Positions 7,864 to 18,637 are shown, counted from the first letter of the stretch. The stretch is DNA of 41,261 nt from Methylobacterium aquaticum (GCF_001043915.1 NZ_LABX01000031.1:1-41261), one strand, 5' to 3'. Translations and numbers: made by a program. Notes: a model not told the origin generated them from the letters alone.

Positions 7864-9102
7864 TCAGGTCTGCCCCGGCCGCAATTGGTAGAAGATGTGG
7901 CGGCCGATCACGTCCATCTTGCGCAAGCGGCGGGACCAGCGCGGTTTCACGTAATCCGCATGGTAATGCGTCGCCCCGCCGACATCGGCGAGGTAGGTGC
8001 GGCCCTCGACCACCGCCTGGGCGATGCGGGTCGCGGTCTGCCAGGAGGCGTCGTCGGTGATGCGCAGGGACTTGCCCTCGCAGGCGAAGGAGAACTGGCA
8101 GCCCATATAGCGGTGGCGGTTCTGGTAGACGACGCCGCAGATATTGGCCGGATACAGGCCGCTCTTGGCGCGGTTGAGCACCACCTGGGCCACGGCGGCC
8201 TGGCCCTGCTCGGGCTCGCCGCGGGCCTCGAAATACACGGCTTCCGCGAGGCAGCGCTGCTCCTTCTCGGCATTGTCCGGCGTGATCAGGTCAGCGTAGC
8301 GGCGCCGGTCGTCGTCGCTCGGCGGAGCCTCCGGGGCGTTGCGGGTTGCCGTCGTCACCGCGGCCTTGGCGTCGCGATCGAGGCGGGGCGACATCTGGCC
8401 GCCGGCGGCGATCTCGATCGGCGTCGCATCCGCCGGGGCTGGCGTGGTCGAGGACAGGGCAACGGCGCGGGGCACCGCCGGGGTGCTGCCGCCCTGGCCC
8501 GCCTCGCGGGCGTCGGGATCGCGCGGCCGTCCGGCGGTCTCGCCGCCCGCCGCCGCGCCGCGGGTCGGCGCCGAGGCGCCGGCCGCCGGCGAGCTGGCGC
8601 CCGCCTCGCCCAGATCGGCATCCGGCAGCGGCACGAAGATGCCCTGGGGTTCGAGGTCCGGATTCCAGGTCGAGGCGCCGGGCGTGAAGGTCGAGGCGAC
8701 GCTCGGCCGGTCGCTGCCGAGCCAGCCGGCAGTCAGGGCGGCCGGACGAGCGCCGCCGCCGACACGGGACGGCACCAGGGCGTCGCCCTTCTGTGCGCGC
8801 TGGGCCAGCGGGCGGGTGCGGGCATCCGCCTTCATGTCCGGCCGCAGGGGCGCGGCGTCGAGGACGAGGCGCGAGGAGCCCCCGAGACCGGGGCTGCCGA
8901 GACCGGCGGCGGTGAGGCTCGGGCCGGTCAGGCTCACCGGCGCGATCAGGCCGCGCTCCGGCAGCGGCGGCACCCCCCGCGGCACCAGACGGGCGACGGC
9001 GCTGGAGCCGAGCGAGGATTCGTAGCCGGCCGATGCCGTGAACGAGACCAGCACCCCGAGACCGACGGCCCAGGGCGCGACGGCGGCGGCGAACCAGCGC
9101 AT
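7864..9102 (-). CDS. SleB-type cell wall hydrolase, membrane-anchored
   Basis: The C-terminal ~140 residues form a SleB/Hydrolase_2 domain: CLAEAVYFEARGEPEQGQAA (catalytic Glu within), VVLNRAKSGLYPANICGVVY, CQFSFACEG, and THYHADYVKPRW near the end. Such domains cleave peptidoglycan glycan strands. The N-terminus at the ATG at 9102 (MRWFAAAVAPWAVGLGVLVSF) is an uncleaved signal anchor, giving about 412 residues. The frame continues to a GTG at 9216, adding a very Arg-rich 38-residue leader; I see no Shine-Dalgarno for that start, but none is clearly better. The middle is Pro/Ala-rich and probably a flexible wall-spanning linker. It lies downstream of the cyclase gene on the same strand. The enzyme class is well supported; the biological role (growth, division or lysis) is not. 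Confidence 0.85.
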   Translation of the reverse strand: MRWFAAAVAPWAVGLGVLVSFTASAGYESSLGSSAVARLVPRGVPPLPERGLIAPVSLTGPSLTAAGLGSPGLGGSSRLVLDAAPLRPDMKADARTRPLAQRAQKGDALVPSRVGGGARPAALTAGWLGSDRPSVASTFTPGASTWNPDLEPQGIFVPLPDADLGEAGASSPAAGASAPTRGAAAGGETAGRPRDPDAREAGQGGSTPAVPRAVALSSTTPAPADATPIEIAAGGQMSPRLDRDAKAAVTTATRNAPEAPPSDDDRRRYADLITPDNAEKEQRCLAEAVYFEARGEPEQGQAAVAQVVLNRAKSGLYPANICGVVYQNRHRYMGCQFSFACEGKSLRITDDASWQTATRIAQAVVEGRTYLADVGGATHYHADYVKPRWSRRLRKMDVIGRHIFYQLRPGQT

Positions 9103-9255
9103 CCCCTTCGTCCGCCGCACCTGCCGCCTGCGCAAGTCCCGCTTGCGCACGTACCGCCTGCCCAAGGTCCCGACCCCACGCCACGCGCCCATTGCCGGCC
9201 CGTGCAGGACCGACACCCGTGGCGGCGAGTGTCGCGGGGTATGGTTGAGCGTCGG

Positions 9256-10992
9256 TTAAGCCACGGCAGGCCCTTGCAACCGTTCGGCGAGGTCGGCGGC
9301 CCGCGCGGCATAGACCACCGGCAAGGCTGCCTGCACGCCCCGCACCGCCACGGTCTCGACCCGCAGGCCGTCGAGGGGCATGCCCGCCCGGTGCGCCGCC
9401 TCGGCGGAGGCGACGAGCTGCACGTCGGCCGCCTTGGCGAGGGATTCGAGCCGGCTCGCCAGATTCACCGCCGGGCCGATCACCGACATCCCCCGGCTCG
9501 CGCCGTAGCCGAGGCGGCCGAGGACCAGCGGGCCGGCATGCAGGCCCATCGCCATCCGCAACGCGGCCGGCAGCTCGGCGGCGAGGCGGCGGTTGAGGGT
9601 CGTCACCGCCCGGTCGACGGCGCCGGCGGCGGTGAAGGCGGCCCGGCAGGCCGGGCCGATCCCGTCCGGATGGGTGAACAGGGCGAGCAGCCCGTCGCCC
9701 GCATAGCCGCCGATCCAGCCCCCCGCCGCCTCGATCTCGCGGCCGGCCGCCTCGAAGAAGTGGTTGAGGATGAACACCACGTCGAAGGGCAGCTTGCGCT
9801 CGGAGAGCGGCGTGAAGCCGCGGATGTCGATGAACAGGATCGCGACCTCGCGCTCGATCCCGGCGACGTCCGTATTGGTCAAATGCTGGTCCGCGGAGTC
9901 GCGGCGCGGGTCGAGGATGCGGATCACCGCCACGTCGCCGCCGGGCCGCGCCTGGCAGGCGAGGCGGACATTGGCCGGCGCGCCGATCGCCCGCAGGGCC
10001 GCGACCTCCTGCGCGCCGGGTGCCGACAGGTGCGCCTCGCCGGCGACCACCAGCACCCGGCAGGTCGAGCAGCGTCCGCGCCCGCCGCAGACCGAGACAT
10101 GGGGCACCCGGTTCGCCCGGCTGATTTCGAGGAGCGTCGGCCCTTCCAGGCTCTTCACCGTGGGACCACCGACATAGGCGATGCTGAAGCGCCGGGCCCG
10201 CAGGGTCGCGGCCGCCCGCACCAGAACGATTCCGAACGCGAGGGCGACCGCGACATAGATCGCGCCGGTGACGCTGCCGCCCCAGGCCGCGACCGTCGAC
10301 TCCACGGACGGCACCTGCCAGCGGGCAGCGAGATCCGGCGCGTCGAAGCGGCGCGCCAGCACCATGTCCCGATCCATGAGACGGCCCTGCGTGACGATGC
10401 CGGCCAGCGCCGCGGCCGGCAGGCCGACGGCCGGCACGGCCAGCAGCGGCGCCACCCGCCGGTAGAGCGGCGACAGGCGCAGCCAGGCATGCAGGCCGAG
10501 GCAGCCATGCAGCCAGACCACCAGCAGCAGCGCGGTCTGGTACCCCATGCCGTCGGGCCAGATGCGGACGATCACGTAAGGATAGGTAGTCGACGTCCCG
10601 TCCACGAGGTTGGCGATCCGCGTCCCCATGACGTGCGGCACCAGCAGGAACGGGATCGCGACGCCGAGCAGCGTCTGTGCCGCCTCCCAGGGCGGCATCC
10701 GGAGCGTCCGGCGCTCGGCGAGCCGGACGAGGACGAAGGCGACATGGGCCAGGAGCGCGAGGCCGAGGATCAGGCTGCCGGGAAGCGAGCGCGTCACCGC
10801 GAGCCGCCAGCGGGCGGCGTCCATCATTGTCTCGAGGCCGACCAGGCCGAGCGCGTGGTTGGCGAAATGGGTGGCCGCGAAGGCGAACAGGATCAGCCCG
10901 GAGACCAGCCGCAGGCGCTGCGCGAGCGAGCCGCGCCACAGGCGGGCGCCGGCCTCCGGATCGGGACGGCCGGCGGGAGGCGGCTCGCGCAT
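9256..10992 (-). CDS. CyaC-like membrane class III adenylate cyclase with 2Fe-2S ferredoxin domain
   Basis: 578 residues in three parts. Residues 30-260 form a six-helix membrane anchor with histidines at 42, 46, 83, 120, 162 and 168, resembling diheme-b succinate dehydrogenase anchors. Residues 268-362 are a plant-type 2Fe-2S ferredoxin with Cys302, Cys308, Cys311 and Cys346. Residues 380-560 are a class III cyclase with metal Asp389 (FIDIRGFT) and Asp433 (AGDG) and the Asn510/Arg514 pair (NLASR). Sinorhizobium meliloti CyaC has the same architecture and is a quinone-responsive diheme cyclase; a redox-sensing role here is inferred from it. Oddly, the usual adenine-selecting Lys (before GDG) is Gly429 and the usual Asp after VIG is Pro507. 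Both positions are noncanonical, so the product nucleotide should be tested. The start is the ATG at 10992. The SleB hydrolase gene follows on the same strand. Confidence 0.88.
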   Translation of the reverse strand: MREPPPAGRPDPEAGARLWRGSLAQRLRLVSGLILFAFAATHFANHALGLVGLETMMDAARWRLAVTRSLPGSLILGLALLAHVAFVLVRLAERRTLRMPPWEAAQTLLGVAIPFLLVPHVMGTRIANLVDGTSTTYPYVIVRIWPDGMGYQTALLLVVWLHGCLGLHAWLRLSPLYRRVAPLLAVPAVGLPAAALAGIVTQGRLMDRDMVLARRFDAPDLAARWQVPSVESTVAAWGGSVTGAIYVAVALAFGIVLVRAAATLRARRFSIAYVGGPTVKSLEGPTLLEISRANRVPHVSVCGGRGRCSTCRVLVVAGEAHLSAPGAQEVAALRAIGAPANVRLACQARPGGDVAVIRILDPRRDSADQHLTNTDVAGIEREVAILFIDIRGFTPLSERKLPFDVVFILNHFFEAAGREIEAAGGWIGGYAGDGLLALFTHPDGIGPACRAAFTAAGAVDRAVTTLNRRLAAELPAALRMAMGLHAGPLVLGRLGYGASRGMSVIGPAVNLASRLESLAKAADVQLVASAEAAHRAGMPLDGLRVETVAVRGVQAALPVVYAARAADLAERLQGPAVA

Positions 10993-11151
10993 GGGATCCT
11001 CTGGGGTCCTCTCTTGGCTCGGGTTTCCCCTCTCCCCGCGGGTGGGGAGAAGGCTTCATCGACCTTGTCGTCGATGACGTGAGCCCGAAGGCGAGGGTGA
11101 GGGGACATGTCCGCAGGAGCCTCGTTCGGCACCGCCCCCGCACCCTCGGCG

Positions 11152-11255
11152 AGAGCATTTTCCGACCAAGTGGATACCGGCTGGTCGCAGAAAATGCGGC
11201 AAAATCAAATGCCTAGAGTACTGCCCGATTGCAACGTGATCGGGCAGTGCTCCTA
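11152..11255 (+). repeat. Dispersed two-hairpin intergenic repeat, copy 1
   Basis: The first hairpin has outer arms GCATTTTC (11155-11162) and GAAAATGC (11190-11197) and inner arms CGACCA (11163-11168) and TGGTCG (11182-11187). The second hairpin pairs ACTGCCCGAT (11220-11229) with ATCGGGCAGT (11239-11248) around a 9-nt loop. The inverted copy at 19126-19230 keeps both hairpins with compensatory changes. It is probably a non-autonomous repeat family of the genome. Confidence 0.8.
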
Positions 11256-11289
11256 GCGCCTCGCTTTGGTGACGACAAGGTCACCAAAG

Positions 11290-11315
11290 CCCTCTCCCCG
11301 CGCGCGGGGAGAGGG
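11290..11315. repeat. Perfect GC-rich palindrome (REP-like)
   Basis: CCCTCTCCCCGCG followed directly by CGCGGGGAGAGGG, a 13-bp inverted repeat with no spacer. A related imperfect version (CCTCTCCCC...GGGGAGAAGG) lies about 250 bp to the left. This looks like a common intergenic palindromic element of alphaproteobacteria rather than a gene-specific terminator. Confidence 0.6.
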
Positions 11316-11470
11316 GAGTGCGAACGGCCCGAAGGGCAGTCCGCGCAGGTCCGTTATACCAACGGTCGAAAGAGAACGCCCTTCGGGACCGTTCTCAAAT
11401 TTTCGCCAAGTCCAAGGTTCCGGACATCGGGGCTTGGCATCGACACCTCAAGAGGGGGGCAACGGCCGCG

Positions 11471-11496
11471 TCGATCTCGGGCCTGCCCGAGATCGA
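11471..11496. terminator. 12-bp-stem hairpin just after ppdK
   Basis: TCGATCTCGGGC-CT-GCCCGAGATCGA is a perfect inverted repeat with a 2-nt centre, about 30 nt beyond the ppdK stop in the direction of transcription. A second small hairpin (CGATGC...GCATCG) lies between it and the stop. No T run follows, so it may end transcription imperfectly or protect the 3' end of the mRNA. Confidence 0.45.
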
Positions 11497-11527
11497 ATCG
11501 ATGCGTCAGCATCGTCGGCCGCTGGTA

Positions 11528-14206
<2,679 letters not shown>

Positions 14207-14354
14207 GTGACTTCCGGCCATGTCTCTCGTCCGTTCTGAGCGGCTGCCGCCTGACGTTCCGCCGCCGGGTTGGACCATTCGCAACCCCAACGCAAGCTGA
14301 ACGGTTGTCCTGTTCCGGCCCGTTCGCGCTGGGAACCGTGTGGATTCGTCCGGC

Positions 14355-15056
14355 TCAGGCAAGCTGCACGATGAGCCCGTTCTGGATCGTCACCCGCCGG
14401 TCCATCCGGGCGGCCAATTCCAGGTTGTGGGTGGCGATGAGTGCCGCGACACCCGAGGCCCGCACCAGGGAGACCAGGATCGCGAAGACGTGACCCGCGG
14501 TCTGAGGGTCGAGGTTGCCGGTCGGCTCGTCGGCGAGGAGCAGCCGCGGCCCGTTGGCGAGCGCGCGGGCGATGGCGACCCGCTGCTGCTCGCCGCCCGA
14601 CAATTCCGCCGGGCGGTGGCTCAGCCGCTCCTTGAGGCCGAGGAACGCCAGAAGCTCGCCGGCCCGCGAGCGCGCTTCCCGGGCCGACAGGCCGCGGATC
14701 AGCTGCGGCAGCACCACGTTCTCCAGCGCCGAGAATTCCGGCAGCAGGTGGTGCGACTGGTAGACGAAGCCCATCTCCTCGCGGCGCATCCGGGTGCGGG
14801 CGGCATCGTCCATCCGGGCGCTCGGCTGGCCACCGATATAGACCTCGCCGCCATCCGGCCGTTCCAGCAGGCCGGCAACGTGGAGCAGGGTCGACTTGCC
14901 GGTACCGGACGGCGCCACGAGGGCGACGATCTCGCCGGGCCAGATCGCGAGGTCCGCCCCGCGCAGGATCTCGAGATGGCCGTTGCCTTGGGCATAGCGC
15001 CGCTCGACCCGGGCGAGGAACAGAGCCGGGACCGGCTGATGCGGGGTGCCGTCCAT
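14355..15056 (-). CDS. lolD: Lipoprotein-releasing ABC transporter ATP-binding protein
   Basis: ATPase of the Lol system, which extracts outer-membrane lipoproteins from the inner membrane. It has 233 residues. Walker A is APSGTGKST, the Q-loop is [12 protein letters not shown], the signature is LSGGEQQR, and Walker B is [12 protein letters not shown]; the switch His is in [10 protein letters not shown]. The QSHHLLPEF stretch is characteristic of LolD. It lies downstream of the LolC/E-type permease on the same strand with a 111-nt gap, and upstream of ppdK. The pairing supports the assignment over general MacB-like exporters. Confidence 0.92.
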   Translation of the reverse strand: MDGTPHQPVPALFLARVERRYAQGNGHLEILRGADLAIWPGEIVALVAPSGTGKSTLLHVAGLLERPDGGEVYIGGQPSARMDDAARTRMRREEMGFVYQSHHLLPEFSALENVVLPQLIRGLSAREARSRAGELLAFLGLKERLSHRPAELSGGEQQRVAIARALANGPRLLLADEPTGNLDPQTAGHVFAILVSLVRASGVAALIATHNLELAARMDRRVTIQNGLIVQLA

Positions 15057-15167
15057 CGGCGTCAGGCGCCCCTCGCGAGGCGGCGTGGGGCAGGGGGCAA
15101 GGGATAGACGGGTCGCGGCATCCGGTGCGTACTCGGGAACAGGATCGGGAGGCGAGGGCCCGAAGGC

Positions 15168-16478
15168 TCAGCCGTAGCGCAGGGCCTGCACCGGGTCGAG
15201 CCGGGCGGCGCGCCAGGACGGGTACAGGGTGGCCAGCAAGGAGAGCACCATCGACATCGCCACCACCGCCACGACCTCGCTGGCATTGGTCTCGGACGGG
15301 ATCTCGGACAGGAACCGCACCGTCGGGTCCCAGGCGCCGGGGAACAGCGTGCGCTGGATCACCGTGAGGTTGGCCGAGAAGACCAGCCCGAGTACGAAGC
15401 CGGCGAGCGTGCCGAGGATGCCGATCGAGGCGCCGGTGATGAGGAAGACCCGCATGATCGCGCCCCGCGTCGCCCCCATGGTGCGCAGGATCGCGATGTC
15501 GCTCGACTTGTCCTTCACCAGCATGATGAGGCCGGAGACGATGTTGAGCGCCGCCACCAGCACGATCAGCGTGAGGATGATGAACATCACGTTGCGCTCC
15601 ACCTCCAGGGCGGAGAAGAAGGTGCGGTTGCGCTGGCGCCAGTCGGTGATGAGCACCGGGCGCTCGGCGGCGAGTTCGAGTTCGCTGCGCGCCTCGCCGA
15701 CGGAATCGGCGTTGTCGAGGAAGATCTCGATCACCGAGACGTCGCCGTCGCGGTTGAAGAAGGCTTGAGCCTCGGAGAGCGGCATGTACACGAAGGTGCC
15801 GTCGAACTCGGACATGCCGACCTCGAACACCGCCGCCACGTTGTAGCTCTTGATCCGCGGCGCGGTGCCGAACGGCGTCGTCGCGCCCTTCGGGGTGGCG
15901 AGCGTGATCGTGTCGCCGGCCTGGAGCCCGAGGGATTCGGCGAGCCGCTTGCCGATGGCGACGCCGCCACCGGTATCGAAATTCTCCAGCGTGCCGCCCC
16001 GGATGGTCTTGGCGACGGAGGGAATCTTCTTCAGGTCCTCGGCCCGCACGCCCCGCACCAGGACGCCCGAGCCGCCGAATTGCGACGAGGCGAACGCCTG
16101 TCCCTCGACCATCGGCAGGGCGAGATGGACGCCCGCCACCTTGCCGAGCCGGTCGGACAGGTCGGCGAAGTCGGTCAGCGGCCGGTCGATCGGCGCGACG
16201 AAGATGTGGCCGTTGATGCCGACGATCTTGCTGAGCAGCTCCTTGCGGAAGCCGTTCATCACCGAGAGCACGATGATGAGGGTGGCGACGCCCAGCATGA
16301 TGCCGAGGAACGAGAACAGGGCGATGACCGAGACGAAGCCTTCCTTCCGCCGGGTGCGCAGATAGCGCCCGGCGATCGTCCACTCGAACGGCGCGAACGG
16401 AAGGGTGGCGCCCCCGCCGCGCCGCGCCAACAGGGCGCCGACCTTGGGGATGCGGGCGCGGATCGCGGCGAGGACCAT
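15168..16478 (-). CDS. lolC: Lipoprotein-releasing ABC transporter permease (LolC/LolE family)
   Basis: Inner-membrane permease partner of LolD. It has 436 residues from the ATG at 16478 (MVLAAIRARIPKVGALL); the frame opens further upstream, but that part overlaps proS and is Pro-rich. The layout is FtsX-like: one N-terminal membrane helix (VSVIALFSFLGIMLGVATLI), a large periplasmic domain (about residues 70-270), then three helices, ending in SWRAARLDPVQALRYG, the family C-terminus. The start lies 4 nt after the proS stop, so the two are tightly coupled. Only one permease gene is visible, suggesting a homodimeric transporter (sometimes named LolF in such species) or a second permease elsewhere. 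The gene symbol is therefore approximate. Confidence 0.9.
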   Translation of the reverse strand: MVLAAIRARIPKVGALLARRGGGATLPFAPFEWTIAGRYLRTRRKEGFVSVIALFSFLGIMLGVATLIIVLSVMNGFRKELLSKIVGINGHIFVAPIDRPLTDFADLSDRLGKVAGVHLALPMVEGQAFASSQFGGSGVLVRGVRAEDLKKIPSVAKTIRGGTLENFDTGGGVAIGKRLAESLGLQAGDTITLATPKGATTPFGTAPRIKSYNVAAVFEVGMSEFDGTFVYMPLSEAQAFFNRDGDVSVIEIFLDNADSVGEARSELELAAERPVLITDWRQRNRTFFSALEVERNVMFIILTLIVLVAALNIVSGLIMLVKDKSSDIAILRTMGATRGAIMRVFLITGASIGILGTLAGFVLGLVFSANLTVIQRTLFPGAWDPTVRFLSEIPSETNASEVVAVVAMSMVLSLLATLYPSWRAARLDPVQALRYG

Positions 16479-16482
16479 CGGC

Positions 16483-17817
16483 TCAGGGAGTCCGGTTCTG
16501 GCGGAGATAGGCCGGCACGGCCTCGGGGGCCACGGTCTCGCGGGCACCGGTGGCGCGGCGCTTTACCTCGACCTTGCCCTCGGCCAACCCCTTCGGCCCG
16601 ACGACGACCTGCCAGGGCAGGCCGATCAGGTCAGCGGTGGCGAACTTAGCCCCCGGGCGCTCGTCGCGGTCGTCGTAGAGCACGGTGAGGCCGGCGGCTT
16701 CCAGCTCGCCCTGGAGCGAGGCGCAGGCCGCGTCGGTCGCGGCGTCGCCGACCTTGAGGTTGAGGAGCGCGACATCGAACGGCGCCACCGCGTCCGGCCA
16801 CACGATGCCGGATTCGTCGTGGCCGGCCTCGATGATCGCCGCCACCAGCCGGCTCGGGCCGATGCCGTAGGAGCCCATATGGACCGGGCGTTCCTGCCCG
16901 TCCGGGCCGGTGACACGCGCGCCCATCGGCTCCGAATACTTGGTGCCGAAATAGAAGATGTGGCCGACCTCGATGCCGCGGGCGGCCATCTGCTCCGGCG
17001 CCGGCACCTCGGCGAAGGCGGCGGCGTCGTGCATCTCGGAGGTCGCGGCGTAGCGCGAGGTCCAGTGGTCGACGGTGGCCTGGAGCCCGGCGACGTCGTC
17101 GAAGTCCGTCGTCGCGTCGGGGGTCGCGAAGTCGAGATAGGCCCGGTCGCAGAAGACCTCGCTCTCGCCGGTCTGGGCCAGGATGATGAATTCGTGGGAC
17201 AGGTCGCCGCCGATCGGCCCGGTCTCGGCCCGCATCGGGATCGCCTTGAGGCCGAGCCGCGCGAAGGTGCGCAGGTAAGCGACGAACATCTTGTTGTAGG
17301 AATGCCGCGCGCTCGCCTGGTCGAGGTCGAACGAGTAGGCGTCCTTCATCAGGAACTCGCGCGAGCGCATCGTGCCGAAGCGCGGCCGCACCTCGTCGCG
17401 GAACTTCCACTGGATGTGGTAGAGATTCTTCGGCAGATCCTTGTAGGAGCGCACCGCCGAGCGGAAGATCGCCGTGATCATCTCCTCGTTGGTCGGCCCG
17501 AACAGCATGTCGCGCTCGTGCCGGTCCTTGATGCGCAGCATCTCCTTGCCATACGCATCGTAGCGGCCGGATTCGCGCCAGAGATCGGCCGACTGGATCG
17601 TCGGCATCAAGAGTTCGATCGCGCCCGAGCGGTCCTGCTCGGCCCGGATGATGTCGGCGACCCGGTTGAGCACCCGCAGGCCCAGCGGCAGCCAGGCATA
17701 GATGCCGGCCGCCTCCTGGCGGATCATGCCGGCGCGCAGCATCAGGCGGTGCGAGACGATCTCGGCTTCCTTCGGCGTCTCGCGCAGGATGGGCAGGAAG
17801 TAGCGGCTGAGACGCAT
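16483..17817 (-). CDS. proS: Prolyl-tRNA synthetase (short bacterial form without editing insertion)
   Basis: Class II aminoacyl-tRNA synthetase that charges tRNA-Pro. It has 444 residues from the ATG at 17817 ([20 protein letters not shown]). The frame continues upstream to 18045, but that leader is Arg/Pro-rich with no family similarity. Class II motif 2 region is [19 protein letters not shown] and motif 3 is [14 protein letters not shown]. The anticodon-binding domain fills the C-terminal ~100 residues ([20 protein letters not shown]). It lacks the ~180-residue INS editing domain of E. coli ProS, as is usual in alphaproteobacteria, where a free YbaK/ProXp protein edits mischarged tRNA. It leads the proS-lolC-lolD group. 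Confidence 0.95.
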   Translation of the reverse strand: MRLSRYFLPILRETPKEAEIVSHRLMLRAGMIRQEAAGIYAWLPLGLRVLNRVADIIRAEQDRSGAIELLMPTIQSADLWRESGRYDAYGKEMLRIKDRHERDMLFGPTNEEMITAIFRSAVRSYKDLPKNLYHIQWKFRDEVRPRFGTMRSREFLMKDAYSFDLDQASARHSYNKMFVAYLRTFARLGLKAIPMRAETGPIGGDLSHEFIILAQTGESEVFCDRAYLDFATPDATTDFDDVAGLQATVDHWTSRYAATSEMHDAAAFAEVPAPEQMAARGIEVGHIFYFGTKYSEPMGARVTGPDGQERPVHMGSYGIGPSRLVAAIIEAGHDESGIVWPDAVAPFDVALLNLKVGDAATDAACASLQGELEAAGLTVLYDDRDERPGAKFATADLIGLPWQVVVGPKGLAEGKVEVKRRATGARETVAPEAVPAYLRQNRTP

Positions 17818-18038
17818 GTCGGACCTTGGCGTGGCAGGCAGGTTGCGTAGCGCGGGGCGAAGCCCCGTCGCCGGGACTGTCCCCGGGGCACGCTCTTTTG
17901 CACGCTTCCGGCGCCGTTCGCAAAACATGAAACGCGGACGCGCGCGCCGATGGGTCGTCGCTTCACTCCCCGGGCGCGGGGCGGGGGAAAAAAATGCGCC
18001 GGCCATGCAAAAAAACGCATCGCACTGCGCAAAGCCAG
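17818..18038. other. Intergenic region upstream of proS with phased A tracts
   Basis: Non-coding as far as I can see. It must hold the proS promoter (minus strand). Two A7 tracts at 17988-17994 and 18009-18015 are spaced 21 bp, two helical turns, and flanked by a small inverted repeat (ATGCG...CGCAT). They lie just upstream of the + strand promoter at 18039-18067 and probably bend the DNA or act as an UP-like element. Confidence 0.5.
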
Positions 18039-18067
18039 GTGACAATGCGAATTCTTATTCCTATAAG
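18039..18067 (+). promoter_or_regulatory. Predicted sigma-70 type promoter of a small RNA gene
   Basis: GTGACA (18039-18044), a 17-nt spacer, then TATAAG (18062-18067). It matches the housekeeping consensus at five of six positions in each box with ideal spacing, which is rare in such GC-rich DNA. Nothing coding starts downstream on this strand, but an intrinsic terminator follows about 135 nt later. The start of transcription would be near 18074. Confidence 0.55.
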
Positions 18068-18073
18068 CGGCCT

Positions 18074-18226
18074 CGCGATGATGCGCAGGCAGGCCGGACG
18101 GCGCCGCGCAAGGTCCGAGTCTCGGGAGGAATAGCCAGCCTCAACACCCAAACGGGTGAATAACATACTATGAGCTGGCGAAAGCATCTAGAAAGCTATA
18201 AAGCAAGGCTTCCGAGCCTTGCTTTT
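18074..18226 (+). ncRNA. Candidate small RNA, about 150 nt
   Basis: Bounded by a good promoter (18039-18067) and the best intrinsic terminator in the window (18201-18228). The body has a GC-rich 5' part and an AT-rich 3' part. A hairpin pairs GCCAGC (18134-18139) with GCTGGC (18174-18179) and encloses a smaller one, CACCC-AAAC-GGGTG (18145-18158). A free GGGAGGA (18124-18130) is not followed by a start codon at usable distance, so it is more likely a regulatory or pairing element than a ribosome-binding site. An ATG at 18170 opens a frame, but it runs through the terminator and has no Shine-Dalgarno. It does not look like 6S RNA (no long end-to-end pairing), 4.5S RNA or tmRNA. The boundaries are inferred and the function unknown. 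Confidence 0.5.
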
Positions 18227-18228
18227 TT
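18201..18228 (+). terminator. Intrinsic (rho-independent) terminator
   Basis: AAGCAAGGCT-TCCG-AGCCTTGCTT, a perfect 10-bp stem with a 4-nt loop, followed by a T-rich tail (TTTTAT) on the + strand. On the minus strand the tail is TTATAGC, so it may also catch transcripts leaving the DUF1467 gene. It is the only textbook intrinsic terminator seen in the window. Confidence 0.85.
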
Positions 18229-18271
18229 ATTTTCGGCGCCTGCGTTCAGATCTTATCTCTTGCCAGGGCAT

Positions 18272-18295
18272 CTCGCGGCCCGACCGGGTCGCGAG
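18272..18295 (-). terminator. Hairpin immediately after the DUF1467 stop
   Basis: CTCGCGGCCC and GGGTCGCGAG form a 10-bp stem with one mismatch and a GACC loop, starting 3 nt beyond the stop codon at 18299. There is no T run. It probably marks the 3' end of the mce-DUF1467 transcript together with the stronger terminator beyond it. Confidence 0.45.
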
Positions 18296-18298
18296 GTG

Positions 18299-18637
18299 TT
18301 AAAGTCCAGCGAGCGGAAACGCCGCAACGGCCAGGATGAACATTACGTCCGACACGAGCGTCGTCCACACCGCCTTGCGGCGCATCTGCGGCTTGTGCGG
18401 CGCGCCGAGATCCTGACCCGGTACGATGACTTCCGTGCCGTCGGGTGCGGCCCGGAACGGCAGCACCGCGAAGAGCACGGTCCACCACACCACGAAATAC
18501 AGGGCGCCCGCCCCGAAGCCGCTGAGGCGGAAGCCCCAGACCGCCAGCGCCAGCACCGGCAGCACCAGCAGGATGCAGACCACGAGGGTGCGGGGGATCG
18601 AGGCGGTGGCGCGGTCGAGGAGGGCGTCCACGCTCAC
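18299..18637 (-). CDS. DUF1467 family small membrane protein
   Basis: 112 residues with two membrane helices: TLVVCILLVLPVLALAVW and a nearby second segment (GAGALYFVVWWTVLFAVLPF), then a soluble stretch TEVIVPGQDLGAPHKPQMRR and a C-terminal helix WTTLVSDVMFILAVAAFPL. This is the pattern of DUF1467, a family found next to methylmalonyl-CoA epimerase and proS in alphaproteobacteria; its function is unknown. I start it at the GTG at 18637, which overlaps the mce stop by 4 nt (GTGA) and implies translational coupling. A second GTG at 18631 is possible. Confidence 0.82.
   Translation of the reverse strand: MSVDALLDRATASIPRTLVVCILLVLPVLALAVWGFRLSGFGAGALYFVVWWTVLFAVLPFRAAPDGTEVIVPGQDLGAPHKPQMRRKAVWTTLVSDVMFILAVAAFPLAGL

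Larger units (their letters stand above)
10993..11527. other. 535-bp intergenic region packed with palindromes and a dispersed repeat
   Basis: No credible gene. From left to right: GC-rich palindromic sequence of the CTCTCCCC...GGGGAGA type near 11026-11055; a two-hairpin dispersed repeat (11152-11255); a perfect 26-bp palindrome (11290-11315); CCGTT-ATACC-AACGG near 11351-11365; a GAGAAC...GTTCTC hairpin (11372-11396); and a 12-bp-stem palindrome (11471-11496). The promoter of the cyclase gene must lie here, but no convincing -35/-10 pair is visible. Confidence 0.6.

Noticed and set aside
14207..14362. A 52-residue N-terminal extension of pyruvate phosphate dikinase
   Set aside because: It overlaps the lolD 3' end, is unlike the family, and the internal ATG at 14206 with GGAAG upstream gives the normal protein.
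17818..18045. An upstream extension of ProS, beginning with a hydrophobic stretch
   Set aside because: The extension is Arg/Pro-rich, unlike any ProS, and passes through A tracts and the promoter region; the ATG at 17817 starts the canonical protein.
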